Origin: Symbiodinium natans
Taxonomy: Eukaryota; Sar; Dinophyceae; Suessiales; Symbiodiniaceae
Direction of reading: 5' to 3'
DNA: 64,000 bases
Assembly (NCBI GenBank): GCA_905221605.1
Contig: CAJNDS010002264.1
Coordinates: 343,492 to 407,491, forward strand
Shown: piece by piece, positions 21,641-31,316 of the stretch
Position numbering within the stretch: position 1 is the stretch's first letter
How the letters are laid out: each line of letters starts with the position of its first letter
The notes under the pieces: model-generated
Told to the model about the DNA's origin: nothing
Database searches by the model: none
The model's input: only the letters and a program-made list of their open reading frames with translations
Made by a program: the position numbers and the translations under genes

Positions 21641-23631
21641 TGGGGTTTGGTGTTTAGGGTTTAGGGTTCAGGGTTCAGGGTTTCAGGGGGTTCAGGGTTT
21701 CAGGGTTTCAGGGTTTCAGGGTTTAGGGTGTAGGCTTTAGGAATGAGGGGCTCATGAGTGAGGGTGGAGGGAACACAGAATTCCATGACGAGATCCCAGA
21801 ACCTTAAGCCCAATAACCCCTCTGCCCAAAACCTGCCCAAGCCTCGTAGACCAAACGAACACTACAATTGGGGTCATATACCCTACTAAGCTTTTTGGAC
21901 CACAAACCCCTTTAAGGTTCACATTTAGTCTTCAAGGAGCATGTCATGTAAACGTTGCATGCTCCGTCTGACTTTCGGGCTGCCCGGCGTTCCAGGGTCA
22001 GGTTTGAAGCTTGACCTATTGAACCCTCAACCCTAAACCCTAAACCCTAAACCCTAAACTCAAAAACCCTAACGGCTTCACCAGAAAGCGATGCGGAACA
22101 AAAAGGGTTGGCCTGCCCAGGGCCTCCGCTGCTGTGGCCCTTGCCTGGTTTAGGGTTTAGGGTTTAGGGTTTAGGGTTTAGGGTTTAGGGTTTAGGGTTT
22201 AGGGTTTAGGGTTTAGGGTTGTTTAGGGTTTAGGGTTTAGGGTTTAGGGTTTAGGGCTTAGGGTTTAGGGTTTGGAATTTAGGGTTTAGGGTGCACGGTT
22301 TAAGGCTTAAGGTTTCAGGTTTTAGGTTTTAGGGGGGAATGCCAGAACTTGAGAGAAGATGGTCAATGTGCTTCGGGCTCTTGATGGTGGACCCGAGGCA
22401 AGGTTTGCCACCGCAAACGAGGATCCAGCTAAACGACTCAACCCTAAGCCCTATACACCGTAAACCGTAACCCCCACCAGAAAGGAAAAAATCCAGGTGT
22501 CCCTGAACATGGGCCTGATGGCAGAAACAAAAAGCAGGCTTGAGTGGAAGCATACGTGAGGTCGTGCTCCCATGCCCAGAACCCTAGTCGAAGATACATT
22601 CATACCCTAACCATCAGGGGGACATACTTCACGCTTAAGGAGCCGCGGGAAGGTTCCCAAGCGCCTTGGCAGCCTCCAAAAGCTTCCAGAGCGTTGGGAA
22701 CCCCTGAAAACCTCGTTGGGAGCTGCTGGAGGGCTTCCCAGAAACCTTGCCACCCTGCAAGCAGCGAGTTGTGGGCATGCCTTCACACTATTGCAGTGCC
22801 GCTACACCCGAAATTCTAAACCTACACATGCTACATAAATCAACACCCTCGACCCTGAAGCCTAAACCCTAAACCCTAAACCCTATTTTGGCCCATCTGC
22901 CTGCGCATCGCTGCTCCGCAGAAGAGCTGCTGCGCGGCTGCCCCCATTCTGCAGCAGAGTAGCCACAACAGCCCTAATCACGGGACCTCCAGTATCCCAA
23001 AATAGAACCCTCAACCCTAAACCCTAAACCCTAAACCCTAAACCCTAAACCCTAAACCCTTTCGCAGTGAGACACTGCTTGTTGAGACGCACCAAGCCAA
23101 CTCCTTACTGTTGAGGGCAGCACAACACCTCGAAATGGGAGTGCAAGACATGGGCCATACGGGCGCGTGTCCTCAAAACAGGACAGGACTACAAACGTAC
23201 ATGAGACCCGCAGGCCAGGCGGTTTCGCAGTTTCAGAACGAACCTAGAACTCCTATAACGGGGAGATAAGGGCCCACTAGGAGATCTAGACACCCTACAG
23301 CAAACCTGGCCTCTCGTTTAGTGTTGAAAGGAAGCGTTTGCCAGGCCAGTGTGCACACCTGCGCGCGTCGACTGAAGACGACAATGCCGCGCAGGAAACT
23401 CTACGGCTCAAGGCTTTTGTTGAGTTTCTTTACCTATAATTGTAAGGTCCATGGTTTAGAGGCTGGCTACTGCCATATGGCCCCGACTGGACCCTGAACC
23501 CCAACAGCCCAGAAAGCTCCACGAATCTTCAACCTCAAAACTCAACCCTGAACCCTGAACCCTGAACCCTAAACCCTAAACCCTAAACCCTAAACCAAAG
23601 AGAACCAACCAAGCCCTTTAGTCTAACAGGG
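21641..23631. repeat. Telomere-like arrays with short unique islands
   Basis: TTCAGGG-type block at 21665-21725 and a TTTAGGG array at 22147-22300 (about 20 units, one break). Short CCCTAAA runs lie at 22036-22060, 22860-22886 and 23016-23060. Islands at 22085-22146 (plus: KAMRNKKGWPAQGLRCCGPC, then GTTTAGGG as a possible donor) and 21945-22010 (minus) have exon-like frames. Nothing else is recognised. Confidence 0.6.
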
Positions 23632-23800
23632 CCTCGGGGCCCAGCTCCGCCAGCAATGCCGCGGCACCGGAGCGGACCTCACTTTGGGATAGCTGGTGTG
23701 TGAAAAGAATCCAGCGTACCGACACGGAGTTCTGGGCGCAGCTATTGAGGGCAAGCATCCAAGACCCGGCTGCTGAGGGCATGCTGCAGCAAGACCCCAA
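23632..23800. CDS. Exon-like island, strand uncertain
   Basis: Both strands are open. Plus reads TSLWDSWCVKRIQRTDTEFW and continues ...LLRASIQDPAAEGMLQQ. Minus reads SVRWILFTHQLSQSEVRSGA and ends AALLAELGPEALLD with a stop. One is probably coding, as both look protein-like over about 55 codons. Confidence 0.4.
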
Positions 23801-24026
23801 AACCCCGAATTCCTGAACCCTTAAACGTTAAGGGTTTAGGGCTTAGGGTTTAGGGATTAGTCAGAGTCCAGGGCCCCCAAATCCATAGGCTCCGCGGAGC
23901 TGAGAGCAGAATGCCATCACTTCGATCAGCTCGATTGGGGTCTACTGTTTTGGCTGTAACCCTAAACCCTAAACCATAAACCCTAAACCCTGAACCCTTT
24001 CGGTTTGAGGGCTTAAGCTTCCCAAT

Positions 24027-24115
24027 CGCTGCAACTCCTGCCTCGAATTCGCCATCCGCGCACAGGACCTCCAGCCACTGGACGCTTCAGAGGAGTGGTG
24101 GGGCTTCCGGTGTGT
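24027..24115 (+). CDS. Exon-like island with a GTAAGC donor
   Basis: The plus strand reads NRCNSCLEFAIRAQDLQPLD then ASEEWWGFRC, followed by GTAAGC. A further plus frame at about 23880-23952 (SAELRAECHHFDQLDWGLLF) ends at GTAACC. The two could be neighbouring exons; the phase was not resolved. Confidence 0.42.
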
Positions 24116-26731
24116 AAGCTTTACGCTTTTACAGGGCTCATAGGTTCAAGGGTTCAAGAGCTTGTGGGGCGTAGGGAATGGGTCTCATAAGGCTCATGGG
24201 GCATATAAGTCTTACAAGAATTACTGGGCTTTGTCGTCCTGATTGTGTTTTGGGCATTTTGGCGATGAGTGGCTAAGGAGGTGGGGAAACAAAAGAGCTT
24301 TCACCTCTGTGGCAGCCAGCCCTTACATGTGGTTAAGGGTTCAGGGTTTAGGGTCCTAGGGCTCGAGGTTGTAGGGTGCATGTCTCCGACAGCCCATACA
24401 GAAGAGAATAGTGAGAATGACTCCTCAGCTTTGAAACCACTGGTGTGCCAGCCACACTGAATGGCAGGGTATAGGGTTTAGGGTTTAGGGTTTAGGGTAT
24501 AGGGTTTAGGGTTTAGGGTTTAAGGTTTAGGGTTTAGGGTTTTAGGGTTTCGGGTTTAGGGTTTAGGGTTTATGGGTTTGAGGAGGTGGGCACCCCCTAC
24601 CCCCCCCCCCCCCCAGCCCCCCCCCCCCTCCTCATCCCCACCCCCCACCCCCCACCCCCCACCCACCCCCGCCCCCACCCCCCGCCACTCTCCCCCCGCT
24701 CCCAACCCCCCTCATACCCCGGGGGTTGACCCCCCCCCCCCTCCCCCCCCGCCCACCCCCACCCGCCTGTTTTTTGGCTTGAGCTTGTCCTAATGCCACC
24801 CCCAACCCCGCCCCAAAGGTTTCACGGGATGATCTTCGAACCATGCGAGCGGGTTTAGACCTCTCAACTATGCTCCAGCGGGGTCGGCGGCTTGAGTTGG
24901 AGGCTCTTAAATTTTGGGTTTAGGGTTTAGGGTTGGCGTGTTGGATGGGTTTGAGGAGGCCCCCCCCCCCCCCCCCCCCCCCCCCGTGCAAGGTGAATCG
25001 GGGGCCGGGAACCTAACAAACCACCAAAGGCCAGAACCCTAGATCTTCCATGAGACCTAATTAAACCCCGAAGCTTCTAGTCTGAAACTTTCACCTACAG
25101 ATTCTCAAACATCTGGAGCCTGTTTTTGTTTTTGAGCGTAATTCTCGGGCTGGCCGCGAGCGGCACTCGTACACTTTAGTATATTGTCCCTAACCCTAAA
25201 CCCTAACCCTTAATTAAACCCTAAACCCTAAACTCTTAAACCCTAAACCCTTTAAACCCGAAGCCGAATCCTAAACCCTAAATTCCACACCCCAAAACCC
25301 TAAACCCTATTCAGTGCAACTTGTTGAAGGGACTTGTCGGGGTCGGAGATGGAGGGGGGGGGGTGGAGGTGGGGAAACCGAGCAAAGCCGATGAGCCGCA
25401 TAAACCCATAAACCCCGACCTTAAAACCCCAACCCCCAACCCCAGCCCCTAAGCCCCGAATGCCCCTAGCCCCCCCCCCCCCCCCCCCACACCACCCTCG
25501 GCATCCATCATCAAACGCCGAACCCCTCGCACCCCCCCCCCCTGCCCCTGCAACCCCCCCCCCCCCCCCCCCCCCCCCCAACCCCCAAAAAAGAGAGAAG
25601 GAAACAAGCGATGAACCTGCTCCAGGCTGACCGACTGCACGCTCTCCTGCCAGATGTCGCTTTGTGGCCTCTGATTGGATGGAGGGTTTGGGGTTTGGGG
25701 TCCAGGGTTTTGGGGGCTTGGGGGCTGAGGGCTATTGAGGGTTTCGAAGTGTGTAGGGCTTAGGGTTTAGGGTTCGGGCCTTGGGGAAGTTGGGGTGTAA
25801 GCACATGGAGCCAACAAGGTTTATACTCCGCTGACAGAACTTGCTTTGCGTTAGGAGGGTTTCGGGTAAATTTAGCTCGTATTGCTTTAGGAGGGTTTAG
25901 GGTATGTTTAGCTCTTGTTGTCCATGCGCATTATGGGTTTAGGGCGACTGTTGGAATGGGGAGCTTTTCGAATCACCGGTGCAGATGTATCGCTCTCTAG
26001 CTCGCAGCCCTCAGCCCCCAAAACGAGAACCCTTACAACCTGCTTGGCGGTGTGGGCAAGGTCCAGTCGATGCAGCAACCTCCGTGCTTCTAGGGATTAG
26101 GGCCTAGTAAGGGATCGGGTTTACAGGGCGGGTCAAGGATACAGGGGGTCGTGGAACTGAATGCCGACACCCTGAACCCGGAGCCCGGAGCGCCACGGCC
26201 AACACGATTGCAGGGCGCCTTCAGAGACTTTAGGAGAATTACAACTCTATTTCGGGCGCCCGAACCTATCTAGCTTGGCCCATCTATCCTGAGAAGCACT
26301 TACTCCTCAAGGCTCTTAAACCCAACAAGGACGGCTAGATGTCATGTGGACAAGCATGGATGCACGGCCTGAGAGCGTACACCACGTGCATCTGCGACCT
26401 AAGGAGTGGACAATGCCCAGGGTTTAGGGTTTGCGGCTTGGGGTTTAGGGTTTGGGGTTTGGGGCTTTGACTCAACCCTAAACCACGAATGGCAGGCAGA
26501 GCTTGTAGCAGACGGAGCTTTCGGCGTGTTTTTGATGGGTTAGGGTTTTGCGTTGAGGGCCTTTATGGCGATTAGGGTTCAGGGTTCAGGGTTTAGGGAC
26601 CTTCGAGTCATGTGTGTCACAGGTCTCACAGTCTCAGGGTCCCGCGATATGGGATTTCAGATTCCCGGATGCTGTACGCAAAAAGGCATCAGGTTTAGGG
26701 TTTAGGGTTTATAGGGTTCAGGGTTTAGGGC
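24116..26731. repeat. Telomere-like repeats and C-rich tracts
   Basis: TTTAGGG runs at 24470-24570. C-rich low-complexity tracts lie at 24594-24770, 24959-24985, 25468-25490 and 25528-25580. Degenerate repeats fill 25180-25310 and 25680-25780. Pro-rich and Gly-rich frames over the C tracts are composition artefacts. Apart from some unique sequence around 25800-26400, no gene is recognised. Confidence 0.6.
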
Positions 26732-29187
26732 TTAGGGTTTAAGGGTGTTTAGCACTTCGGAGCCAGGACGCGAGAGGCGTCGGGCCCCACTGGGCAGTTG
26801 CATGCTATTTTTTGGCCTTGGGGGGCATCGAGTTAGCAGCCTCCGCATCAGATCCCTCAGCAGCTTGGAGCATCCCACAAGCTTGCTTCTTCCAGAAGAG
26901 GCCTCCAGCAGCAAAAACCATGTTTCTGTCCGCCCCTTCCACAGAGCCACGTCCAGGGGCGTGAACCCTTTCAAACCACAGATCCTCTCCGCGTCGCCAC
27001 CGGCCTGCAGCAAGAGGCGGACGACTTCCACATGGCCAGCGCGGGCCGCCACGTAGAGGGGCGTTTCCCCGCGGGAGAGCTGGTCGCATTTGCAGACCAT
27101 ATCCGCCTCAGCCCGGGCGTCGAGAAGCAGCCTCACGACCGGGAGGTTTCCTCGCGAGCAGGCCTCGTAGAGGGGAGTACCCCCCTGTGGCCCTGCTGCG
27201 TTCTTGTCCGCCTTGGCTTCCAAGAGCTGGCGGACCACCACACTGCAGCCTTTGAAGCACGCCAAGCTGAGCGGCAGCTCTTCACCTACCAATTTCCGCG
27301 TGTCCGCCCGGGCCTCCAAGAGCACCTGCACCACTGCCGAGTGACCCCCAAAGCACGCGACATTCCTTGGCTGCTTGTCTCGCCCTTGAGAGGCCTCGGA
27401 AGACTGAGGGGTCCAACGGTCCAACCTAAAGAGGGTGTAGGACTTTGTAGGGTTTTGGGTTACAAGGTGTGTCGTGCTTGCGGCTGTAAGGCCACAGTTT
27501 TGCATGCTGGAGGCACGAATGACGCAGTCACCTCTTCTCACAACCTCTGGAAAGACCCAGCTATCGTGTGAAAAATGCTAAAGGCGAAAAATGCTTTTCC
27601 AAAATGCATGTCTAGCAAAGGGTGCAGGCTCATTTTGCAGGGTTCAGGATTTAGGGTGCAGAGTTTGTGGGGAGGTGTTCACGAGAATTCCCTCCTGTTT
27701 GTCTCAACAATGTGGACCCCTCTTTGGGCCTTCAAACTCTGAAACCTGAAGACCCCTGGGCCCTACACCCTAACAACCCCCAGAGCCCTGAAAACTCAAA
27801 TCCCTAAAGCCTTCAGACCGTGAAACCCTAAACCCGAAAGGCCCTAAGCCTTAAAACCCTGAGGCCTTGAAACCCTGAAGCCCTAAACCCTAAACAGAAC
27901 AAGCTGAAAACCCATCTAAGTGGCAGGGCTGTCCCCAAGCGGTTCGCGCACAACTTGTCCACGTCCGCCCGTGCCTCCAATAACAACTTCGCTATCGACG
28001 AATGGCCTCTCCGGGCTGCCACGAAGAGCGGGGTGACTCCTTTCTTTGGGGTTTAGGGTTTAGGGTTTAGGGTTTAGGGTTTAGGGTTTAGGGTTTAGGG
28101 TTTAGGGTTTAGGGTTTAGGGTTTAGGGTGTAGGGTGTAGGGTTTAGGGTTCATAGTGTTTAGGGTTCATAGTGTTTAGGGTTCAGGGTTCAGGGTTCGG
28201 GGTTCGGGGCTGCGACTCTTGAGAGCTTTGGGAGTTTAGGGTTTCGTCTGAACTATCGGTGCTCGAGTTCTCGGTTCTCCATCTTAGTCCACCCATTCCG
28301 ATGCATTCCGACATCCAGCCAGGCTTCCGCGATTGTCCGCAGAGGTGCTGTCTGGATCCAGACGATCTTGCAACAGCTCTTCAACCTCGAAGCCATGTCC
28401 TGCTTCGGACTCGCCAATGAGCTTGGCGACTTGATCCTGTTGGGGACAAAAAAAGCGCGCACTTCTGTGCGCGCGCGCGTGGGGGGGAGGGCAATGAACG
28501 GTTTAGGATTTGGGCGTTTAGGGTGTTGGAGCGCCCATCGGGCTTCGGGCTCTCATGACTCTCATGAGCTCCGTCCTGTGTAGCCGTGATGAAGGGGAGC
28601 AACACCAGTTGCAGATCCATCGGCTCGTCAAGCGTCCTCCAATCGGCCAGACTTGTCCTCAGTCTCGCAGCTAGGGCTCAAGAACACAAACACGGTTGGG
28701 CCACAAAGGCCACTGAAAAAAAAATCCGAAATAGGAATCTCTTAAAGCTCACAAAGGGAATAGCCCGAGGATGGGTGGTAAGGATGGGAATTGGAGTAAC
28801 AACCGACCTAAACACCCCAATCCTCAACCTCAAGACCCCCAAAATCGAAGAGGAGATTCCCATCCCCCGAAAGGATCCGCTGCCGGAAGCGCGGGACCCC
28901 GCAGATGTGCGCGAGGCTCCCTTTCAGGGAGCAAACGTCGCTCATCTCCTGGCGGTCCACATCTTGGCCCAAGGCAAGCCTTGAAGACCCTCAGCATAAT
29001 CTGCAGTTCTTGTCCAGGTTTGGCCCTTAAACCCTCTGACAAAATTTCACAGTATGACCCTCTTAAACCAAGAAGGAGGACAAACATGAAACATCCCAGG
29101 CCTACTTAGTTCTAAGGGTAAAAAGTGGATCTCCTCCACGGGCGCTGCCGTGAGCTCTTCGCCAGAGGCCATAAACACACGGATCAT
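26732..29187 (-). CDS. Ubiquitin-like/ankyrin repeat protein, six exons
   Basis: Exons 29187-29134, 28948-28860, 28657-28576, 28436-28293, 28043-27912 and 27370-26732 keep one reading frame from ATG to TAA, about 379 residues. Exons 1-3 give a ubiquitin-like domain (MIRVFMASGEELTAAPVE, then SDVCSLKGSLAHICGVPRF, then TLDEPMDLQLVLLPFI). Exon 4 is a linker (ESEAGHGFEVEELLQDRLDP). Exons 5-6 carry about six ankyrin repeats, such as GVTPLFVAARRGHSSIAKLL and ETPLYVAARAGHVEVVRLLL. This architecture is common in Symbiodinium; a protein-binding adaptor role is inferred. Introns 1-3 read as GA-AG, introns 4-5 as GT-AG. The last nine or so residues are encoded by telomere-like DNA, so the true 3' end may differ. 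Confidence 0.82.
27822..27897 (+). repeat. Degenerate CCCTAAA repeat in intron 5 of the ankyrin gene
   Basis: Degenerate units (GAAACCCTAAACCCGAAAGG, then ...AAACCCTGAAGCCC...) lie between exon 5 (ending 27912) and exon 6 (starting 27370). Confidence 0.7.
28051..28205 (+). repeat. TTTAGGG array inside intron 4 of the ankyrin gene
   Basis: About 12 perfect TTTAGGG units, then GTGTAGGG, TTCAGGG and TTCGGGG variants. It lies between exon 4 (ending 28293) and exon 5 (starting 28043) and stops within about ten bases of the exon 5 acceptor. On the gene's sense strand it reads CCCTAAA, which contains no GT or AG dinucleotide. Confidence 0.9.
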
Positions 29188-31159
29188 GGCGCTGGCGGGG
29201 GCGACAGGAGATTTTTGGCTGAGGTCAAGCAACCTGCTAACCTGAGGGGCCTTGTGTTTAGGGTTCGGGTTTGGGGTTTGGGGGTAAGGGTTTAGGGGCT
29301 AGCGGCTTAGGGTTTAAGGTTTAGGGTCTGGGGGAAATGCGGCAGCAGTGGCGCCTTTGTAGGGCTCAGACCTGGTTTGCGCAGCTCAAAGCCCGTCCAG
29401 AAAGAAAGCGGTCGGTGTTGGGGCCCTAAGCATAGTTGGTTCTTAGGGTTTAGGGTTTAGGGTTTAGGGTTTGGGCTTGCTTCAAGGCGTAGGGTGCTAT
29501 GGGAACCTTAAACAGGCTCTCCTTTTGAAAGAGTTGTCGGGATGAAAGGCTCGACTCCGTTTGGCAAGGTCAAAGAGAGATGACCTGCGAGCATCCGCCG
29601 TAAACTTCCAACTCGTTAGGCGTTGATCCTAAACCCAAAACCCTACATCCTACAACCTACAACCTACACCCTAAACCCCAAGCCCTAAACCCTAAACCCT
29701 GGCCAAGACTAACAGCTTCAGCAAGTGCCCTAAAGGGAAGGAAGTTGACGGCTCAGGAACGTTTTCGGGGCCTCAAGGTCCTATAAAACCCCCAAGCCCC
29801 AGTGTAGAACTGGGCCCCCGGGCTCTTCAATGGCAGCAAGGAGCGCAGCATGCTTGGTGGCCTTTGTCCAGAGGCTTAGGATTTAGGGTTTGGGCTTTAG
29901 GGTTTAGGGTTCCCACCTGGAAAAGGAGGGGTTCCGGCCTTAGGGGAGTTAGCGGGGGGGGGGGGGGGGGGGGGGGGGGTGCGAGCCCCCTTACATACAT
30001 TAAAGCGCCTGCACTTGGGCTCCACACCGGCGTCCACTTGGTGCTCCAGCCTGTGGGCGGAAGCCTCACAGCAGCCCTCCCGAACCCACCCTGAAACCCT
30101 GAAACCCCAAACCCCTAAACACACTCTAGACTCCGGACATGCTCATGCTGAGGGCCCCGTGGTCCTGCACCCCATGTCGGCAATTAGGGCTTATGGTTTG
30201 AGGGTTTAGGGTTTAGGGTTTAGGGTTTAGGATTTAGGGTTTAGGGTTTAGGGGCGCAGGGAGCTCCACGAACAAAACCACTGTCAACCCCGAAATCCTC
30301 TAAAACCCCAAACAGCAAAGTCCTGTAAAGACCACACCTGAGCTCCCCCACGACCCCGAAAAGGGCCACCCACTCCAAACCCCAACCGCGCGGTACATTT
30401 GAGAGTTCGGGGTCTTGGGCTTAGAGCCCTCAATCCTGAAAGACTTATACTCTCAACCACTCTCTGGCCTTTTCTCGAGCCTCGGAGTTGCAGGCCCTCA
30501 ACAATGAGGGGGTGTACAGCGTGTAGGGTTTGAGGCAGTGGTTTGAGGCTTGCAAACTCTGTGTGCATGTGCCCAGGATTCTTCAACGCCCTCACATGAC
30601 ACCAATTGCCAACAAAGCCCTAAATGTGCGCAACCCGAAAGCCTTCACATATCCTTCTAAACCCTCAACTACCCCAAAACTACACTTCCAAACCGCCTCT
30701 TAACGCCGACAACAACTCAACTCTGAACCCGCAATCCCCATATCGCAAAGTGGAGGGGGGGGGGGCGGCGCTTAAGCCCTTCGACCTCTATGGCGAAAGT
30801 CGACCCAGGTCGCTTGCCCGCCTCCTGCAGCCCGGGGGTCGGTAGCACCCACGATGGGCCCGGTACCGGAACAGGTTGTTCTCCCGGGGACCAGTACTGG
30901 TCCCCTTAATAAGGTAAACCCAGGGGGCCTCAAGCTGGTCCAGGGGGTGCTCAAAAAAGCGGTCATCCTCCGTCCTATGGCCTCTCTTGGCTGAAAGTGG
31001 CCATCGGTGACGGAAAGGTTTTTTTTTTTAAAGTAAGCGATTGATATGAGTTTAGGCCTAAACCCTAAAAGGAATAGGTTTGGGTGGTTTTGCCGCCTCG
31101 GACGGCGTGGGGTGGGAGAAAGGTATTAGATGGCCCTCCACAATCGGGCCTCTTCGCAC
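29188..31159. other. Telomere-like repeats and unassigned islands
   Basis: Short TTTAGGG or CCCTAAA runs at 29445-29475, 29670-29700 and 30195-30253. A G run of about 27 lies at 29953-29979. A perfect 20-bp palindrome lies at 30886-30905. Frames exist over several islands but none shows a known domain. Confidence 0.5.
30886..30905. repeat. 20-bp perfect palindrome
   Basis: GGGGACCAGTACTGGTCCCC reads the same on both strands. It sits in a GC-rich island just after a GGTACC site. No function is assigned. Confidence 0.9.
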
Positions 31160-31235
31160 CTGCCGAAGCATTCGAGCCGCTGCTGCATCCTAACCTTCAC
31201 AGCATCTACGGCGCTACGGCCGATTACAGCAAACC
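31160..31235 (-). CDS. Exon-like island bounded by a telomere-type array
   Basis: The minus strand reads FAVIGRSAVDAVKVRMQQRL then ECFG, ending at CAG|GTGCGA, a good donor. Upstream on that strand the array reads ...GGGTTTAG|GG and supplies the only nearby AG acceptor. No homolog recognised. Confidence 0.45.
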
Positions 31236-31259
31236 CTAAACCCCAAACCCCAAACCCCA

Positions 31260-31316
31260 AACCCTAAACCCTAAACCCTAAACCCTAAACCCTAAACCCT
31301 AAACCCTAAACCCTAA
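31260..31316 (+). repeat. CCCTAAA array
   Basis: About eight canonical units preceded by three CCCCAAA units (31236-31260). Confidence 0.9.

Noticed and set aside
28586-28984. 132-codon plus-strand frame
   Set aside because: It lies antisense to exons 2 and 3 of the ubiquitin-like/ankyrin gene, which is supported by family motifs and phase.
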